Source: Bryum argenteum (Eukaryota; Streptophyta; Bryopsida; Bryales; Bryaceae). From it: a DNA stretch of 64,000 bases. A model generated the notes under the pieces. The model had not been told where the DNA came from. It did not search any database and was given only the letters and a program-made list of their open reading frames with translations. The translations under genes and the position numbers were made by a program. How positions within the stretch are numbered: the first letter of the stretch is position 1; each line of letters opens with the position of its first letter. The DNA lies in NCBI GenBank assembly GCA_037043015.1, contig CM073323.1:434001-498000 (forward strand), given 5' to 3'. Of the stretch, positions 32,232 through 42,744 are shown piece by piece.

Positions 32232-34394
32232 ATGGTAACCCTTCGATCGGGGACCGCATACCGTGATTCACCCGCGCATAGGGGTACCCAAAGTAGATTT
32301 AGTCAATTGGAAGAAGTCCAACCCGAGGATTTGGAGGGTGAGACTTTAGAGTTAGGAACCCTTACTGTTCCGGTAGCCCCAGTGGTCCCGGAAGTCCCGA
32401 CAACCCCGATTCCCATGGATTAAGGGGCGCCAAAACCCGTGAGTGCGATGATGGCCTCAAGGGGACTTCCAATAGTGATGCCCCCGAGTCTAGTACCACG
32501 ATCTATGCCGCATCATATCCGTAAGTTCTCGGGAATGCTGCATGAAAATGCTCTCACTCACATTGAGCGCTATATTGAGATGCTTATTATCAATATCATT
32601 CCCGAAGAAACTTATAGATTGGTGTGGTTTCCAGCTACATTAGAAGGCCTAGCCTCTGAGTGGTATTGGTCACATGCTCGAGATACTTTTGTTGATTGGG
32701 AGGCTCTTCAGTTTGCTTTCCTAAGGCAATTCCATAATGTACCTTCTTGTCCAATCATGCCTTTGGAGTATCAAGAATACTCCCGGACAAAGTATTATCC
32801 CACACATTTGAACTTTGGATATTCAGTTCCTGAATACATGCCGCCTACACCTTTACCTTCATATGAGACCAAGAATTCCTACACTAATACATGGTGTAGA
32901 AATTGCAACCTTCATGGCCATAGTGAGTCCTGTTGTCAATTTCTAAGACCCCAAGATCAATACATGGCTCCTCAATTTTGTTTTTATCAACCATATCAAC
33001 CAAGAAAGGTTGAATAAGATTCTTATGTGAGCCCTAGACCATTGCCACCAATTTTCCAAGATACCATGCAAGCACATCATTCTTCCTTGGTATGCAACCC
33101 TACATGTTCTCCCACATCTATGGTTGTGGATGAAATCGTAGAACAAGTTTCTACCGATGTGAGTCCTCAATCCTACATGGGCAATCATCCACTTGATCCA
33201 ACCTTAATCCCTATTGATCTAAATCCACCCATGCAACATGTTATAGCATCGGTGGAAGAGTTAGAGTTGAATGTCTTCTCACAAGAGATAATTCTTGAGG
33301 AAGATGACATGGATGCTCAAACCATGGAGGATCTTTGTAATGATCAAACCATGGAGACTCTTCATGAGCCTTCACTAGGTCATGATCTCATAAACAATGG
33401 TCCATTCCAAGAGCTATGTGGTGAGGAAGGAGAGTATGTCCGGCAATCGGTAGAGCCCGGGAGGGTTGATACTATTGAGACTATGGGCTTTGTATACCCA
33501 ACGTTGACCTTAGAGGATGATCCTATCGATGTGATTCCAAGGATGCAGGATTGTGAAGGAGATGGTGGAATTACCCCTTGGATCCAAGGACACCTCAAGG
33601 ACCATGAGAATACCAAAGTCCAACCGGTAATCATTACCACCATGTGTTTGGAGGGAGAACATACCAATGTTTATCCCAAATTTCAAACATGGTTTGATGA
33701 GGTTGAGTATAATGTCATGCATGAGTTTGAGCTTAAAGATAATGAATCGCATAAGTTGGAAGAGTTGGTAAACATGTTTGTGAAGAGTGATGAATCTCGA
33801 TTCATGATAATGCAAGCTTTATGCGTAGATAAAGCTACGAGTGACCCCAATGGTGAAATCCAAGACCATTTAGCTTGGGTTTTCAAGGATATCAAGAGTG
33901 TGCCTCCCGACTTGATACATCTAATTGAGTATCTAATATTCATGGGATGTAGGGTCACCCATGGAAGCAAAATGAACAAGTTTCAATTTGCTTCACACTA
34001 TGATCTACAACTCTTGCATGTTTATGACATTTACAAACCCTTGGTCCATTTCACCATTCAAGATAGGTGGCCAATATTAATGTCTACTATGAACCAGGTG
34101 TTCACATTTGAGACATTAATAGGAGCACAATGGCTTGGTCCTCAACAAGACACTATGTTCCCACACCATCAAGAGATGGTACATCGACAAGAGCATGCTT
34201 CATACGCCATGTTTGACCATGCATGCCCAATGGTTCAGGCACTTACTCACGAGCTTCGAGACTTTGAGTCCGTTGCATTTTGGGAAAATGCCCCGCAGAT
34301 GGCCGACACCTGTGAACCCTCGAGATGGTTCACTTCCGCGGGAAAAGCCTTATCGCAAGGTTTTGACCAAATATACATATTATGTAGTGATTAA
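32232..34394 (+). pseudogene. gag-like polyprotein with unknown C-terminal extension, two in-frame stops
   Basis: One reading frame runs from MVTLRSGTAYRD (32232) to TAA at 34392-34394, about 720 codons. It is interrupted only by TAA at 32421-32423 and TAA at 33015-33017. Between them lies a gag domain (KFSGMLHENALTHIERYIEM, LEGLASEWYW, WEALQFAFLRQF). A CX2CX4HX4C knuckle, CRNCNLHGHSESCC, follows. After the second stop 455 residues continue, rich in Asp/Glu/Met/His, with FKDIKSVPPDLIHLIEYLIF; I recognise no domain. Preservation of the frame suggests the stops are recent changes. Confidence 0.65.
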
Positions 34395-34994
34395 ACATGC
34401 GTATTACCCATTTAGTCTAAAAACCCAACATATGTTAGTTGGGATTAGAGTGTTTTGGGATTCTTGTGTATTTGCTTTAGGTCTTGAATAATTGAAATAG
34501 TTAATAATTCATAGTTAGAATTGGGGGTGTTTAGGAGAGTTGGGTAAATTCCAATTTCTCTTATTTCCGTATTCGGTTATCCTAAGTTTTATGTATTTGT
34601 GAGGCTTGGTATTTGACCTATTCAAATGCGGTGGTAGTGGATCTCCTTAGAGTCCTATCTTGCTAATCTAGACTTGTAGGAGTAGTAATTGGCATGGTTT
34701 AGGTTCTAGGGAGTTAGGAGTGTGAAAGGGGCTAGAAGGGCTGGATGGATGGCAACTAACGGATGAAAAATCATCCTTGCGATGAATGAAGCTTTTAGAG
34801 GTTTCCATCACCTATGGCAACGGTTAGAGGAGAGAGTCTAGGTGTGTGTGGGGGAGAGAGGAAGAAAGTTAGGAAAGAGGTGTAGGAAAAAAATGTTCAA
34901 TCTAGGTTTAGTTTGGTGATTGATTGTTGTTGGAATGTTGTTGTTGAAGATTTGAGAGATTTGGCGTGAGTTGTGACAAGGTAGGAGGGCAGCA

Positions 34995-35354
34995 GTTGGA
35001 GAGTCGACTTTGAAGGACAAGATCTCACGATTTACGAAGAATTGGGAGGCGTGCCTTAGAGATCTGGAAGCGTCGTCGAGTCTCCTTTCCAACAAGACTA
35101 GGCGCGCTCTCATTGAAGCAAGGACGAGGGAGAAATCGCGATTCTACCAAGGAGACCCTACTGGCGACGGCAGAGTTGGAGGGCCAACTTTGAAGGACGA
35201 GATCTCACGATTGACAAAGAATTGGGAGGCGTGCCTTAGAGATCCGGAAGCTTTGTCAAGTCTCCTTTCCAACGAGACCAAGCTCACCCTCATTGGAGCA
35301 AGGACGAGGGAGAAATCACTATTCTACCAAGGAGACCCTACTGGTGACGACAGC
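34995..35354 (+). repeat. 180-bp tandem duplication
   Basis: Copies start GTTGGAG at 34995 and 35175 and share ATTGGGAGGCGTGCCTTAGA and AAGGAGACCCTACTGG. An ORF (35010-35435) runs through both copies as a repeated 60-residue unit, but I see no independent evidence that it is translated. Confidence 0.85.
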
Positions 35355-35730
35355 GCTTTCAAGGAGGAAGATGCTCCTCCTTCCTTGTTATATTTTTTCC
35401 TTGTGTGTTTTCTTTTATGCAATGTAGATTTGTAGTATCTTAGATACTAGACATAACATTATCTTGGAAATGGCAACTTAATTGCCCAAAAACATGTGTG
35501 GTTGCTTTGTTTGATGTGGTGATGATTGTGGTGAGTTCATTGCATGAATGGTGCTCTTTTGCTTGATTGAATGAAATTGATTGCTTGATTGATTGAATGA
35601 AATTGATTGCTTGATTGATTGAATGAAATTGGAGTCCGTTGCTTGGAAGGCTACTACTTAGGTTGCACCCCACCATCTCGACCCAACTTGTGACCTTAAA
35701 ACCGGGCAACCGGGATTAGGGCTCACACCC

Positions 35731-36222
35731 CCCCTCCCCCCCGTCCGCCCGTCCGTGCTAAACCACGAGCCCGTCCGTGCCCCCGTCCGCCCCATCCCTC
35801 GTCCGTGTCCTCAAACCCGTACCCGTCCGCGAGGGTTTAGGGTCCGATCGTCCGACTCCGGGAGGGAAACTCTCAAGAGAATGTCAGGCTTTTTTGTTGG
35901 GAGACGTGATACGGCGGTTATTAATATGACGGCTGTATGGATGCGTGCTGTAGGCCCTCGCTACCATGAGGATTTAGGTATCTGCCACGCTCGAAAAGGT
36001 GCGGTTTAGGGTTCTATAAACCCGAGCAAACCGAATAAAACAAACCCCCCACCTCCCACCCAAACGAGACAAAGAACGGAAAGGAGGAGAAATTTTTTTA
36101 AAAAAGTAATTTATAGACCCTTGTGGTCGTGCACAGCGATTGTTCCCCTCATATCCCAGAACTTCGGGTCTAGGTTCCAGTTTGTTTTTGGGGTGACCCC
36201 GACTGTGATAGGGGCGAGCACA
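35731..36222. other. upstream region of copy A3
   Basis: GTCCG-rich island at 35740-35830, TTTAGGG motifs (35826, 36004) and a short A-rich stretch (36090-36110). No gene. Two partial 30-bp repeats (TTGATTGATTGAATG) lie just upstream, at about 35565-35630. Confidence 0.5.
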
Positions 36223-38169
36223 ATGACCACGGGGAGGGGGAAGCGCAGTCGGCGGCCGAGCAACGGGGAGCGCAACACGAGGCAGAGGGCGGAAGCGTCG
36301 GCGTGGCCGCAGTTGAAGAAGTTTTCGTTCGGGGAGATGGATCCGATCGACCTGACGGATCTGAGTCTGGAGCCTCGGATATGGCGGCAGCTCCAGGTGG
36401 CCGGAATGCACGACTTCGTGGCGTTGTCTCGGGATTTACCGGCACTGGATGAGGGGGCCGTGCGGGAATTCGTCGAGAATTTCGACATCGGGACGGGAGG
36501 CAGTAGGGTGCGGGACAGGGACGTTGTCATCGACGGGCACGTGTTAGAGAACGCACTGAAACTCCCCATCTCCGCGATCAGAGCGGACGATGTTCCGGTG
36601 GATTTTTCCGCGGGGCAGTATTTCAGTTCGGGAATACGTGCGTTCGAGCCGTCCAAGGGTTGGAGGACGGAATTATTGGAGACGCCGCACCTGCGGGAGT
36701 GGGTGCGGTTTGCGGTGAAGCGACTCGTGCTGGCTCCGACTCCGAATCACGTGCTGAGGGAGAATCTGTACGCGATCGCCCAAACCATGCGAGGTATCCG
36801 ATTCAACTGGGCCGAATTCGTCGCAGGTCATATCCATGCCGAAATCGAGTCCAGGCGGAAGTCGGGGTCTATCGACTGCCTCCTCTGCTCGAACTACATT
36901 TCGGAGGCGGTGTTGTACCAGCTGAGACAACCAGCACGGGACGGGGAGGGACAGGACACCGCGGCCGTTCTAGGGTTGGTCGAGCCGATGAAGGATCAAG
37001 GGTTCAGCGACGACGGGAATCAGCCCGTGCGCGCGGAGTCGGGGTCGACGCGGACGTCCGGGGGTGGTGGACAGCACTCAAGGCCGTCCGCACCTCCCCA
37101 GGCAGTGGGTCAAGGTTCGGGGAAGGGGAATCCCTCCGCCGCTCATCCGATGAAGGAGCGAGGGTTTAGGGACGACGGGCGGCGGCAGCAGCAGCCTGTG
37201 CGCGCGAACCCGGGGTCGAAGCGGACGTCCGGGAGCGGTGGACAGCATCCAAGGCCGCCGTGCGCACCTCCCCAGGCAGTGGGTCCAGGTTCGGGGAAGG
37301 GGAATTCCTCCATCGCTCTTCCGACGAAGGAGCAAGGGTCTAGGGACGACGGGCTGCAGCAGCAGCAGCAGCCCGTGCGCGCGATCTCGGGGTCGACGCG
37401 GACGTCCGAGAGTAGTGGACAGCATCCAAGGCCGCCGTGCGCACCTCCCCAGGCGGTGGGTCGGGGTTCGGGGAAGGGGAATTCCTCCTCAGGAGCCAGC
37501 CCAAGCAGTTTCAGACCCCCGAGACCAAACCTAACATTCAAGCAAAAGACGGTTTGCGATATCAGGAATGTATTGGAGCAGGTTTTGGCTTTCGACGATG
37601 TGGAGGAGCGGAACGAGCTGTCGAGGCAGCTGCAGGCGGCCAAGGAGCAGGTGGCAGATTTGCGGTTGCAAGCTGCGTCATTGAAGGCCGCCGAGGAGGA
37701 GTTACGGAGGGAAAGGTCGGCCAAGGAAGATGCGATGAAGAAGCTGTTAGAGGAACAACATGCCATGTGCAAGGCCACAGAGGAATGGAGGGCACGGGAG
37801 GAGCGGATTAGGGGTCAGGTGAGTGATGCGGTACGGGAGAGGGAGAGCGTCGTGGCATCGCTCCGGGCCGAGATTCAGGGGTTAGAGAGTGAGAACGGGC
37901 GGATGTCGATTATGGCGACGGAGTTACGGGAGCAGAATCGAATCCTGGGGCAGGAGTTGAATACATTGAAGTTGAGGAGGGGAACGGAGGAGGGAACGAC
38001 CGCCATCCCCGAGCCTTTGAGAAAGGCCCGGGAGCAGATCAGAAAGCTCGAGGATCATGTTCGAGAACTGGGAGTGCTGAACGAGGACCTGCAGGATAAG
38101 CTGAACCGTATCCCAGCGGGAGATGGAGAGGATGATGACGATCTCTCGGGAGACACCACCTCCGTGTAG
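36223..38169 (+). CDS. family A protein, copy A3 (648 aa, unknown function)
   Basis: Start at 36223 (MTTGRGKRSRR), which aligns with the starts of A2 and A4; the frame is open further upstream but without similarity. Residues 50-240 form the conserved domain: IWRQLQVAGMHDFVALSRDLP, REFVENFD, SRVRDRDVVIDGHVLENALKLP (94-115), EWVRFAVKRLVL, LYAIAQTMRGIRFNWAEFVA, HAEIESRRKSG and NYISEAVLYQL. Residues about 255-425 are a Pro/Gly/Gln linker made of three tandem repeats. Residues about 440-635 are coiled coil, ending REQIRKLEDHVRELGVLNED and an acidic tail DGEDDDD. The layout (basic start, globular domain, flexible linker, coil) suggests a multimerising, perhaps nucleic-acid-associated protein. Parts of the domain recall the plant transposon-protein domain (EFxxN, VRGxxV, LGLP-like blocks). 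TAG stop. Confidence 0.75.
   Translation: MTTGRGKRSRRPSNGERNTRQRAEASAWPQLKKFSFGEMDPIDLTDLSLEPRIWRQLQVAGMHDFVALSRDLPALDEGAVREFVENFDIGTGGSRVRDRDVVIDGHVLENALKLPISAIRADDVPVDFSAGQYFSSGIRAFEPSKGWRTELLETPHLREWVRFAVKRLVLAPTPNHVLRENLYAIAQTMRGIRFNWAEFVAGHIHAEIESRRKSGSIDCLLCSNYISEAVLYQLRQPARDGEGQDTAAVLGLVEPMKDQGFSDDGNQPVRAESGSTRTSGGGGQHSRPSAPPQAVGQGSGKGNPSAAHPMKERGFRDDGRRQQQPVRANPGSKRTSGSGGQHPRPPCAPPQAVGPGSGKGNSSIALPTKEQGSRDDGLQQQQQPVRAISGSTRTSESSGQHPRPPCAPPQAVGRGSGKGNSSSGASPSSFRPPRPNLTFKQKTVCDIRNVLEQVLAFDDVEERNELSRQLQAAKEQVADLRLQAASLKAAEEELRRERSAKEDAMKKLLEEQHAMCKATEEWRAREERIRGQVSDAVRERESVVASLRAEIQGLESENGRMSIMATELREQNRILGQELNTLKLRRGTEEGTTAIPEPLRKAREQIRKLEDHVRELGVLNEDLQDKLNRIPAGDGEDDDDLSGDTTSV
36985..37494 (+). 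repeat. coding minisatellite in A3 (three units of 162-174 bp)
   Basis: Units start at 36985, 37147 and 37321, each encoding P(M/T)K(D/E)xG, a run of Gln in units 2 and 3, GQH.RP and APPQAVGxGSGKGN. All unit lengths are multiples of three. Copy A4 has a single related unit. Confidence 0.85.
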
Positions 38170-39085
38170 AGGGGGGGGGAGGAGCACGGGGATCACGGGG
38201 AGATCGAATATGGAGGCCAACCCGGAGTGGACCGGATGCACTCGGTTTTAGGGTCCTATCCATAACCTCTGAAGTCCCCACAACCATGGGGACAAGTTCC
38301 AGGTGACTCCTGGCTGCGCTACTACACTCCCTACCGTATTCCTCTGTTACAGGACTGCTGCCCTTCTCTGCCGAATGCCACAGCCATCATCTCCTATACT
38401 CGTGATCCGAGTTCAGGTGGATTAGAAGACTGTACATCACAATCATTCCGAAGTAAGAACTCGTAGAGATACCGCAGAGGCTGATCTGGTAGGCCGAGAT
38501 TTTCATGGGCCTCATGTAAGGACAAAAAGGGTTTTAGGGGGTTGGATAGAGCTGTCTTTCGAGGAACTTGGGATGGTCACCGGAAAAAAAAACCATATTC
38601 ATCTATAGGGTTCAATCTTCATGTGCAGTCATTGCCCAGCGCAGCCAAGGAAATTAAAAGACACTGAAGCAGAAGTTGGATCTAGGGTTCAGGGATGAGT
38701 GAGTACAAGGGTTATTCTGACATACATCCAGGTCCTGGACGACGTACTCGCAGGAACTCCATTTTGTAAACTTTCACGCATAAAATTATCCAAACTCGGC
38801 TCGGTCGATTTGGCTCCCTCGATGAATTGCTCTTGGTCGCATCGAACGTATGCGGAATAGAATGAATGTGTGCCGGCTGGAGTGCCTCGCACGGGGCAAA
38901 GCAACGTGCATACAAGGGAGGTCTTGCAGCCTCGATTGCAACGTATCACCCGTCGGATTGCAACGGTGTCCAGGCCACATTATGCAATGCAGTCCATGCC
39001 GTAATTAAACCACCGATGTTCCAAGCTTCAGTCGATTTTCAGTTCCACTCGCACTACATTTTGCGATGTAGGGGTCTGTACCTTT

Positions 39086-39127
<42 letters not shown>

Positions 39128-39726
39128 CAGTCGGAGTCTGCCGTTCTACGGGAGGACGGAATGGGGAAATTGCAGCCACGAGGGCTTTAGGTAGCTGGAT
39201 CTGTCTCGAACGGTTGGGAGCAGGAGCGAACTTAGGGTTTTAGGGTAGAAGGGAGCGATGGCACGGAGGCAAGACGTTCGGCTCCGGAGCGCTCTGCGTT
39301 TTAGGGTTTTTTGGGGAACGAGCGGACTTTTAGGGTCTACGCGGAGGACCTCGCGGAACTAGGGTCAGGGCAGTAGCCATCGAGCGGTTTCACGGATCAG
39401 GGACCCCTCCACTGACCCCTGAACCGTGTCCGACATCGACGGTTTAGGGTCCGACCGCATCGAAGTCCTTTCCGTCCGTCCGCCCCAGTCTGTAGCACGT
39501 CCCCCTCCGTCTAAACCGAGGTCCTAGGACCCACCCGGCCGCCCGCTCGGACCGTCCAGCAAGTCGTCCGTCTCCCGTCCGCCTGGCTGTCCCCGTTTGG
39601 CCCCTACCGTCCCACCTGATTGCCAGTCCCGTGTTGGCCTGGTCGTCCGCCCAGACCCCTGCCATCCAGCAGGTCGACCGTCCCGTGCCAGCGCGGTCGT
39701 CCGAGCGACTCCCCTGAACCGGGAGG
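38170..39726. other. intergenic DNA
   Basis: No supported gene. G-run directly after the A3 stop, poly-T at 39083-39127, TTTAGGG-type motifs (39232-39245, 39300-39312) and a GTCCG-rich island from 39470. Confidence 0.55.
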
Positions 39727-40972
39727 AAGATGGATGTTCATGATTTTACTATGTCATTCGCGGCATTCAAAAAGTATGGTTTCGAATCTTTCGGAACACG
39801 GGGGTTTAGGGAGATTATATTCATTATTGTCATTCTTTTTTCCCCCCGAAATACCTCAATATTGATTAGATTCATGACAGTAAGGTGCAAGTGTATGCAA
39901 ACTTCAGGGGTTTAGAAATTAGCATGTTGGAGGTGGTTATGACTCATAAGGTTATTAGAACGACCGACTAGAACCCTATGAGTATTTTGGAATTGCCTAC
40001 AAACAGTTGGAAGATCGGAGCGGTTTACCTCGAATTACTCCAGAGCGGTTGAGGTCCCCTCGGACTGTCAATGATACTGCAAATTTTGACATACGGAGGG
40101 AGGAAAATTTATGTTTTTTTTTTCTTCGTGAAATCTTGGAATAGCAGATAAATACCAAATAGAAATTATGGAATCATAAAGAAGATTCTTACACCGATAT
40201 GTCATTATGTACTCAAAGGGTTTTTTTTTTTTTTTTTTTTTTTTTCCAGGGTTGGCGGTTGACCCGGAGTTTCGTACCGGGTAACTACCGGATAGGCTCC
40301 CGCGGTTTAAGGGTTACCACCGGTGTTACCTCCCTCGAGGCCGGAGTGACGATGCCTCGGGGGTTATTTTCCCCGGATGATCTGCTCTTAAGCACTGCCG
40401 GGCGCCCCATCTCCCCACACTCCCGGTTCCATCCCGTACCGTCCACCAGGTCCTCCATCCCGCTGTCCGCCTCGCTGTCCGTCTCGTGCCCTCGTGGTTG
40501 TCCGTCCCGTGTCCGGCGGGTCGACCGTCCCGCGTCGGCCCCGTCGTCCTGACCGACCCCCTAAAACCGCCCGGTCGTCCGTCCGACCTGCGTCCGCGTG
40601 GTCGTCCGTCCGCCCGCCGTCCGTCCGGTTGTTCGTCCCCCGTCCGCCTGGTCGTCCAAACCCCCCTCCCCCCCCGCTCCGTTCTCCGTCAAATTCCAAA
40701 TCCCCGTTTTCGCGTCGGTCCGTAGGAAGTATTGGCAGGGGACCCCTCGACATTGGAAACACGCGGAATTAGCCACCTCATCCCTAAACACCTATTCCAT
40801 CATTTTCTCCTGTGTCCGAAGTAGTGGGCATAGGGAGTAGGTCCAGTTATTAATGGTGGTTTTTAGGGGGTTCAGGGTAGTACTGACAGGGTGTATGTAC
40901 GCATTAGGAATTGAGTGCGCCGTCTTTGTAATGATGGCAAGGGGATACTTTAAACAACCGACAGGCCGGGAT
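39727..40972 (+). repeat. segmental duplication unit U, copy 1 (upstream of A4)
   Basis: Aligns with 48727-49983 over about 1.25 kb. Shared blocks include TTCGCGGCAT, a block with GGCGGTTGACCCGGAGTTT, and GACAGG(C/T)(C/T)GGGAT at the end. It is non-coding; it contains a poly-T run (40220-40246) and GTCCG repeats. Confidence 0.8.
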
Positions 40973-41016
40973 TTAGGGTTCACGATTACGGTGCATGGTT
41001 ATTTTCCTTAGGAATC

Positions 41017-42744
41017 ATGAGTGCCGGGAGGGGAAAGCGCAGCTCTGGTGAGGGGACGCCATCGTCGGATCGCAACGTGAGACATAGGCAGGGATCCGAT
41101 GCGAACGGGGCATGGACGACGACGTTGGACGAGTCCCAGGTGAGTGGTGTGGACCAACTTGGGCTCACATCGTGTGCGCATCCACGTATATGGCGGGATT
41201 TGGAGAAGGCCGGAATCCACGAATTCGTGTTGCTGTCGAGCAAGCTACCAGGGCCGGTAGACAAGAATGCTGTGAAGGAGTTCGTCGCCAACTACGACAG
41301 TGTCCGGCGGACAAGCAGAGTGCGAGGCAAGGACGTCGTCTTGGACCAGTCTGTACTGGAGAAGGCACTCATGCTCCCCGTCGGCGAGCTGGATACGGCC
41401 AAAATACCGGAGGAATTCGACGGGTCGTCCTATTTCAAGGACGGGCCCGAGGCGTATGATACAGTGCTAGGTTGGGCCACGGATTCTGCGAGACCAACGC
41501 CTGTGTCGGAGTGGGTGAGGTTTGCAGTGAAACACCTCGTACTGGTTCGCGAGCCAACGCACGCGGCGGTCGAACATCTATACGCGATCGTCCGCACCTT
41601 CGAAGGACTGCGATTCAACTGGGCCTCATTCGTTGCGGAGCGCATCCATGCCGAAGTCGCCGAGACGAGGGGGAAGCGGGTGGGAGGTCTGTACAAGAAG
41701 TACATTTGGGCGGCGTTGCTTCAGCAAGGAATCGAAGGATGCGTGGTGACCACGGAGACGACGGTGAGGGGGATGGAGCCGGTGCAACCGACCCGGTTGC
41801 AACCCACGCAGCCGGGACGGGGTTTAGGGTCACCGTCCGTACCTCGTCGTGGGGCAGGGACGCATGTCGGGCCGGCGAAGGCGAAAGTTACCAATCCAGG
41901 GGAGGAGCCCGTGCGCACAATCCCGGGGCCGATGGAGACGTCCGGTGGTGGTGGTGGTGGTGGTGGACAGCATCGAAGGCCGTGTGCACCCGCACAGGCA
42001 ACGGGTGGAGGTCCAGGGAACGAGAACATGTCCTCCCGAGCCGCCCCAGGTACTTCCAGCCGTCCGGGACGAGGGGGAACGTACGTGGGAAAGTTCGCCT
42101 CTAAAGTGAGTGAGCTCGTGGAAAAGGTGGAGTCCTACGAAGATGCGACGACGGAGGGGATGTCGCGTGAGCTGCACGACTTGAGGAAGCAGGTGGTCGA
42201 CTTGCGGACAAAAGTTGCGGCAATGGAAACGTCACGGGTGTCCGACCAGGAGGAGTTACAGAGGGAAAGGTCGGAGAAGGAAGTTGCGATCAGGAAGATC
42301 GAGGAGGAAGTGAATGCCCGGAGCCGAGCGGAAGAGAGTTGGAAGGAGGAATCGGAGTCGATAATGGGGGACAAGGAACGGGCGGACACGGAGCGCGTCC
42401 TGGTGTTGCTCCGGGAAGACGTTCGAGGACTGGAGCGGGAGAGGGACAGGCTATCCACTATCAAGAATGAGTTACGGGAGGAGAATCTAACCCTTCAGCG
42501 GGAGCTCACGTCATGGAAGTCAAGGATCACGGATGCGGATGTAGGGACGACGAACATCCAAGACCAGATGAGGAGGGCTCAAGAGGACATCAGGAGATTG
42601 GAGCATGATGTGGTAGAACTGGGGAAGTATAACGAAGATCTGAGGGATGAGTTGGAACGCATCACGGCACGAGATGGTGGGGATGATGATGACGATGACC
42701 GGTCGGAAGACAGCACCCCCAGCACGGCGGCACCGACCTCATGA
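41017..42744 (+). CDS. family A protein, copy A4 (575 aa, unknown function)
   Basis: ATG at 41017 (MSAGRGKRSS). The conserved domain (about 50-235) reads IWRDLEKAGIHEFVLLSSKLP, KEFVANYDS, SRVRGKDVVLDQSVLEKALMLP, EWVRFAVKHLVL, LYAIVRTFEGLRFNWASFVA. The 3' end of the domain (KRVGGLYKKYIWAALLQQG) departs from A1 and A3. A Gly-rich linker with eight Gly in a row follows, then coiled coil from about 355 with QEELQRERSEKEVAIRKIEEE. The C-terminus is RRLEHDVVELGKYNEDLRDEL plus a run of Asp. TGA stop. The last 100 residues and the 3' flank are duplicated at the end of the B2 locus. Intact and uninterrupted, so probably the best copy for functional work. Confidence 0.75.
   Translation: MSAGRGKRSSGEGTPSSDRNVRHRQGSDANGAWTTTLDESQVSGVDQLGLTSCAHPRIWRDLEKAGIHEFVLLSSKLPGPVDKNAVKEFVANYDSVRRTSRVRGKDVVLDQSVLEKALMLPVGELDTAKIPEEFDGSSYFKDGPEAYDTVLGWATDSARPTPVSEWVRFAVKHLVLVREPTHAAVEHLYAIVRTFEGLRFNWASFVAERIHAEVAETRGKRVGGLYKKYIWAALLQQGIEGCVVTTETTVRGMEPVQPTRLQPTQPGRGLGSPSVPRRGAGTHVGPAKAKVTNPGEEPVRTIPGPMETSGGGGGGGGQHRRPCAPAQATGGGPGNENMSSRAAPGTSSRPGRGGTYVGKFASKVSELVEKVESYEDATTEGMSRELHDLRKQVVDLRTKVAAMETSRVSDQEELQRERSEKEVAIRKIEEEVNARSRAEESWKEESESIMGDKERADTERVLVLLREDVRGLERERDRLSTIKNELREENLTLQRELTSWKSRITDADVGTTNIQDQMRRAQEDIRRLEHDVVELGKYNEDLRDELERITARDGGDDDDDDRSEDSTPSTAAPTS

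Larger units (their letters stand above)
31101..35730 (+). mobile_element. gag-only Ty3-like element (non-autonomous), borders uncertain
   Basis: A long single frame with gag features (see 32232-34394) lies between about 1.1 kb of non-coding 5' sequence and 1.3 kb of 3' sequence with a 180-bp tandem duplication. No protease, RT, RNase H or integrase is visible. I could not match the two flanks as LTRs by eye, so the borders given are only the limits between recognisable neighbours. TG at 31101 after CAAGG is a candidate left end. The pattern fits gag-carrying terminal-repeat elements that depend on others for movement. Confidence 0.45.

Noticed and set aside
32232..34394. Genetic-code change (UAA/UAG read as Gln)
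   Set aside because: The MULE gene and A3 end in TAG and A4 and the kinase end in TGA at sensible places, so a standard code with mutated transposons is simpler.
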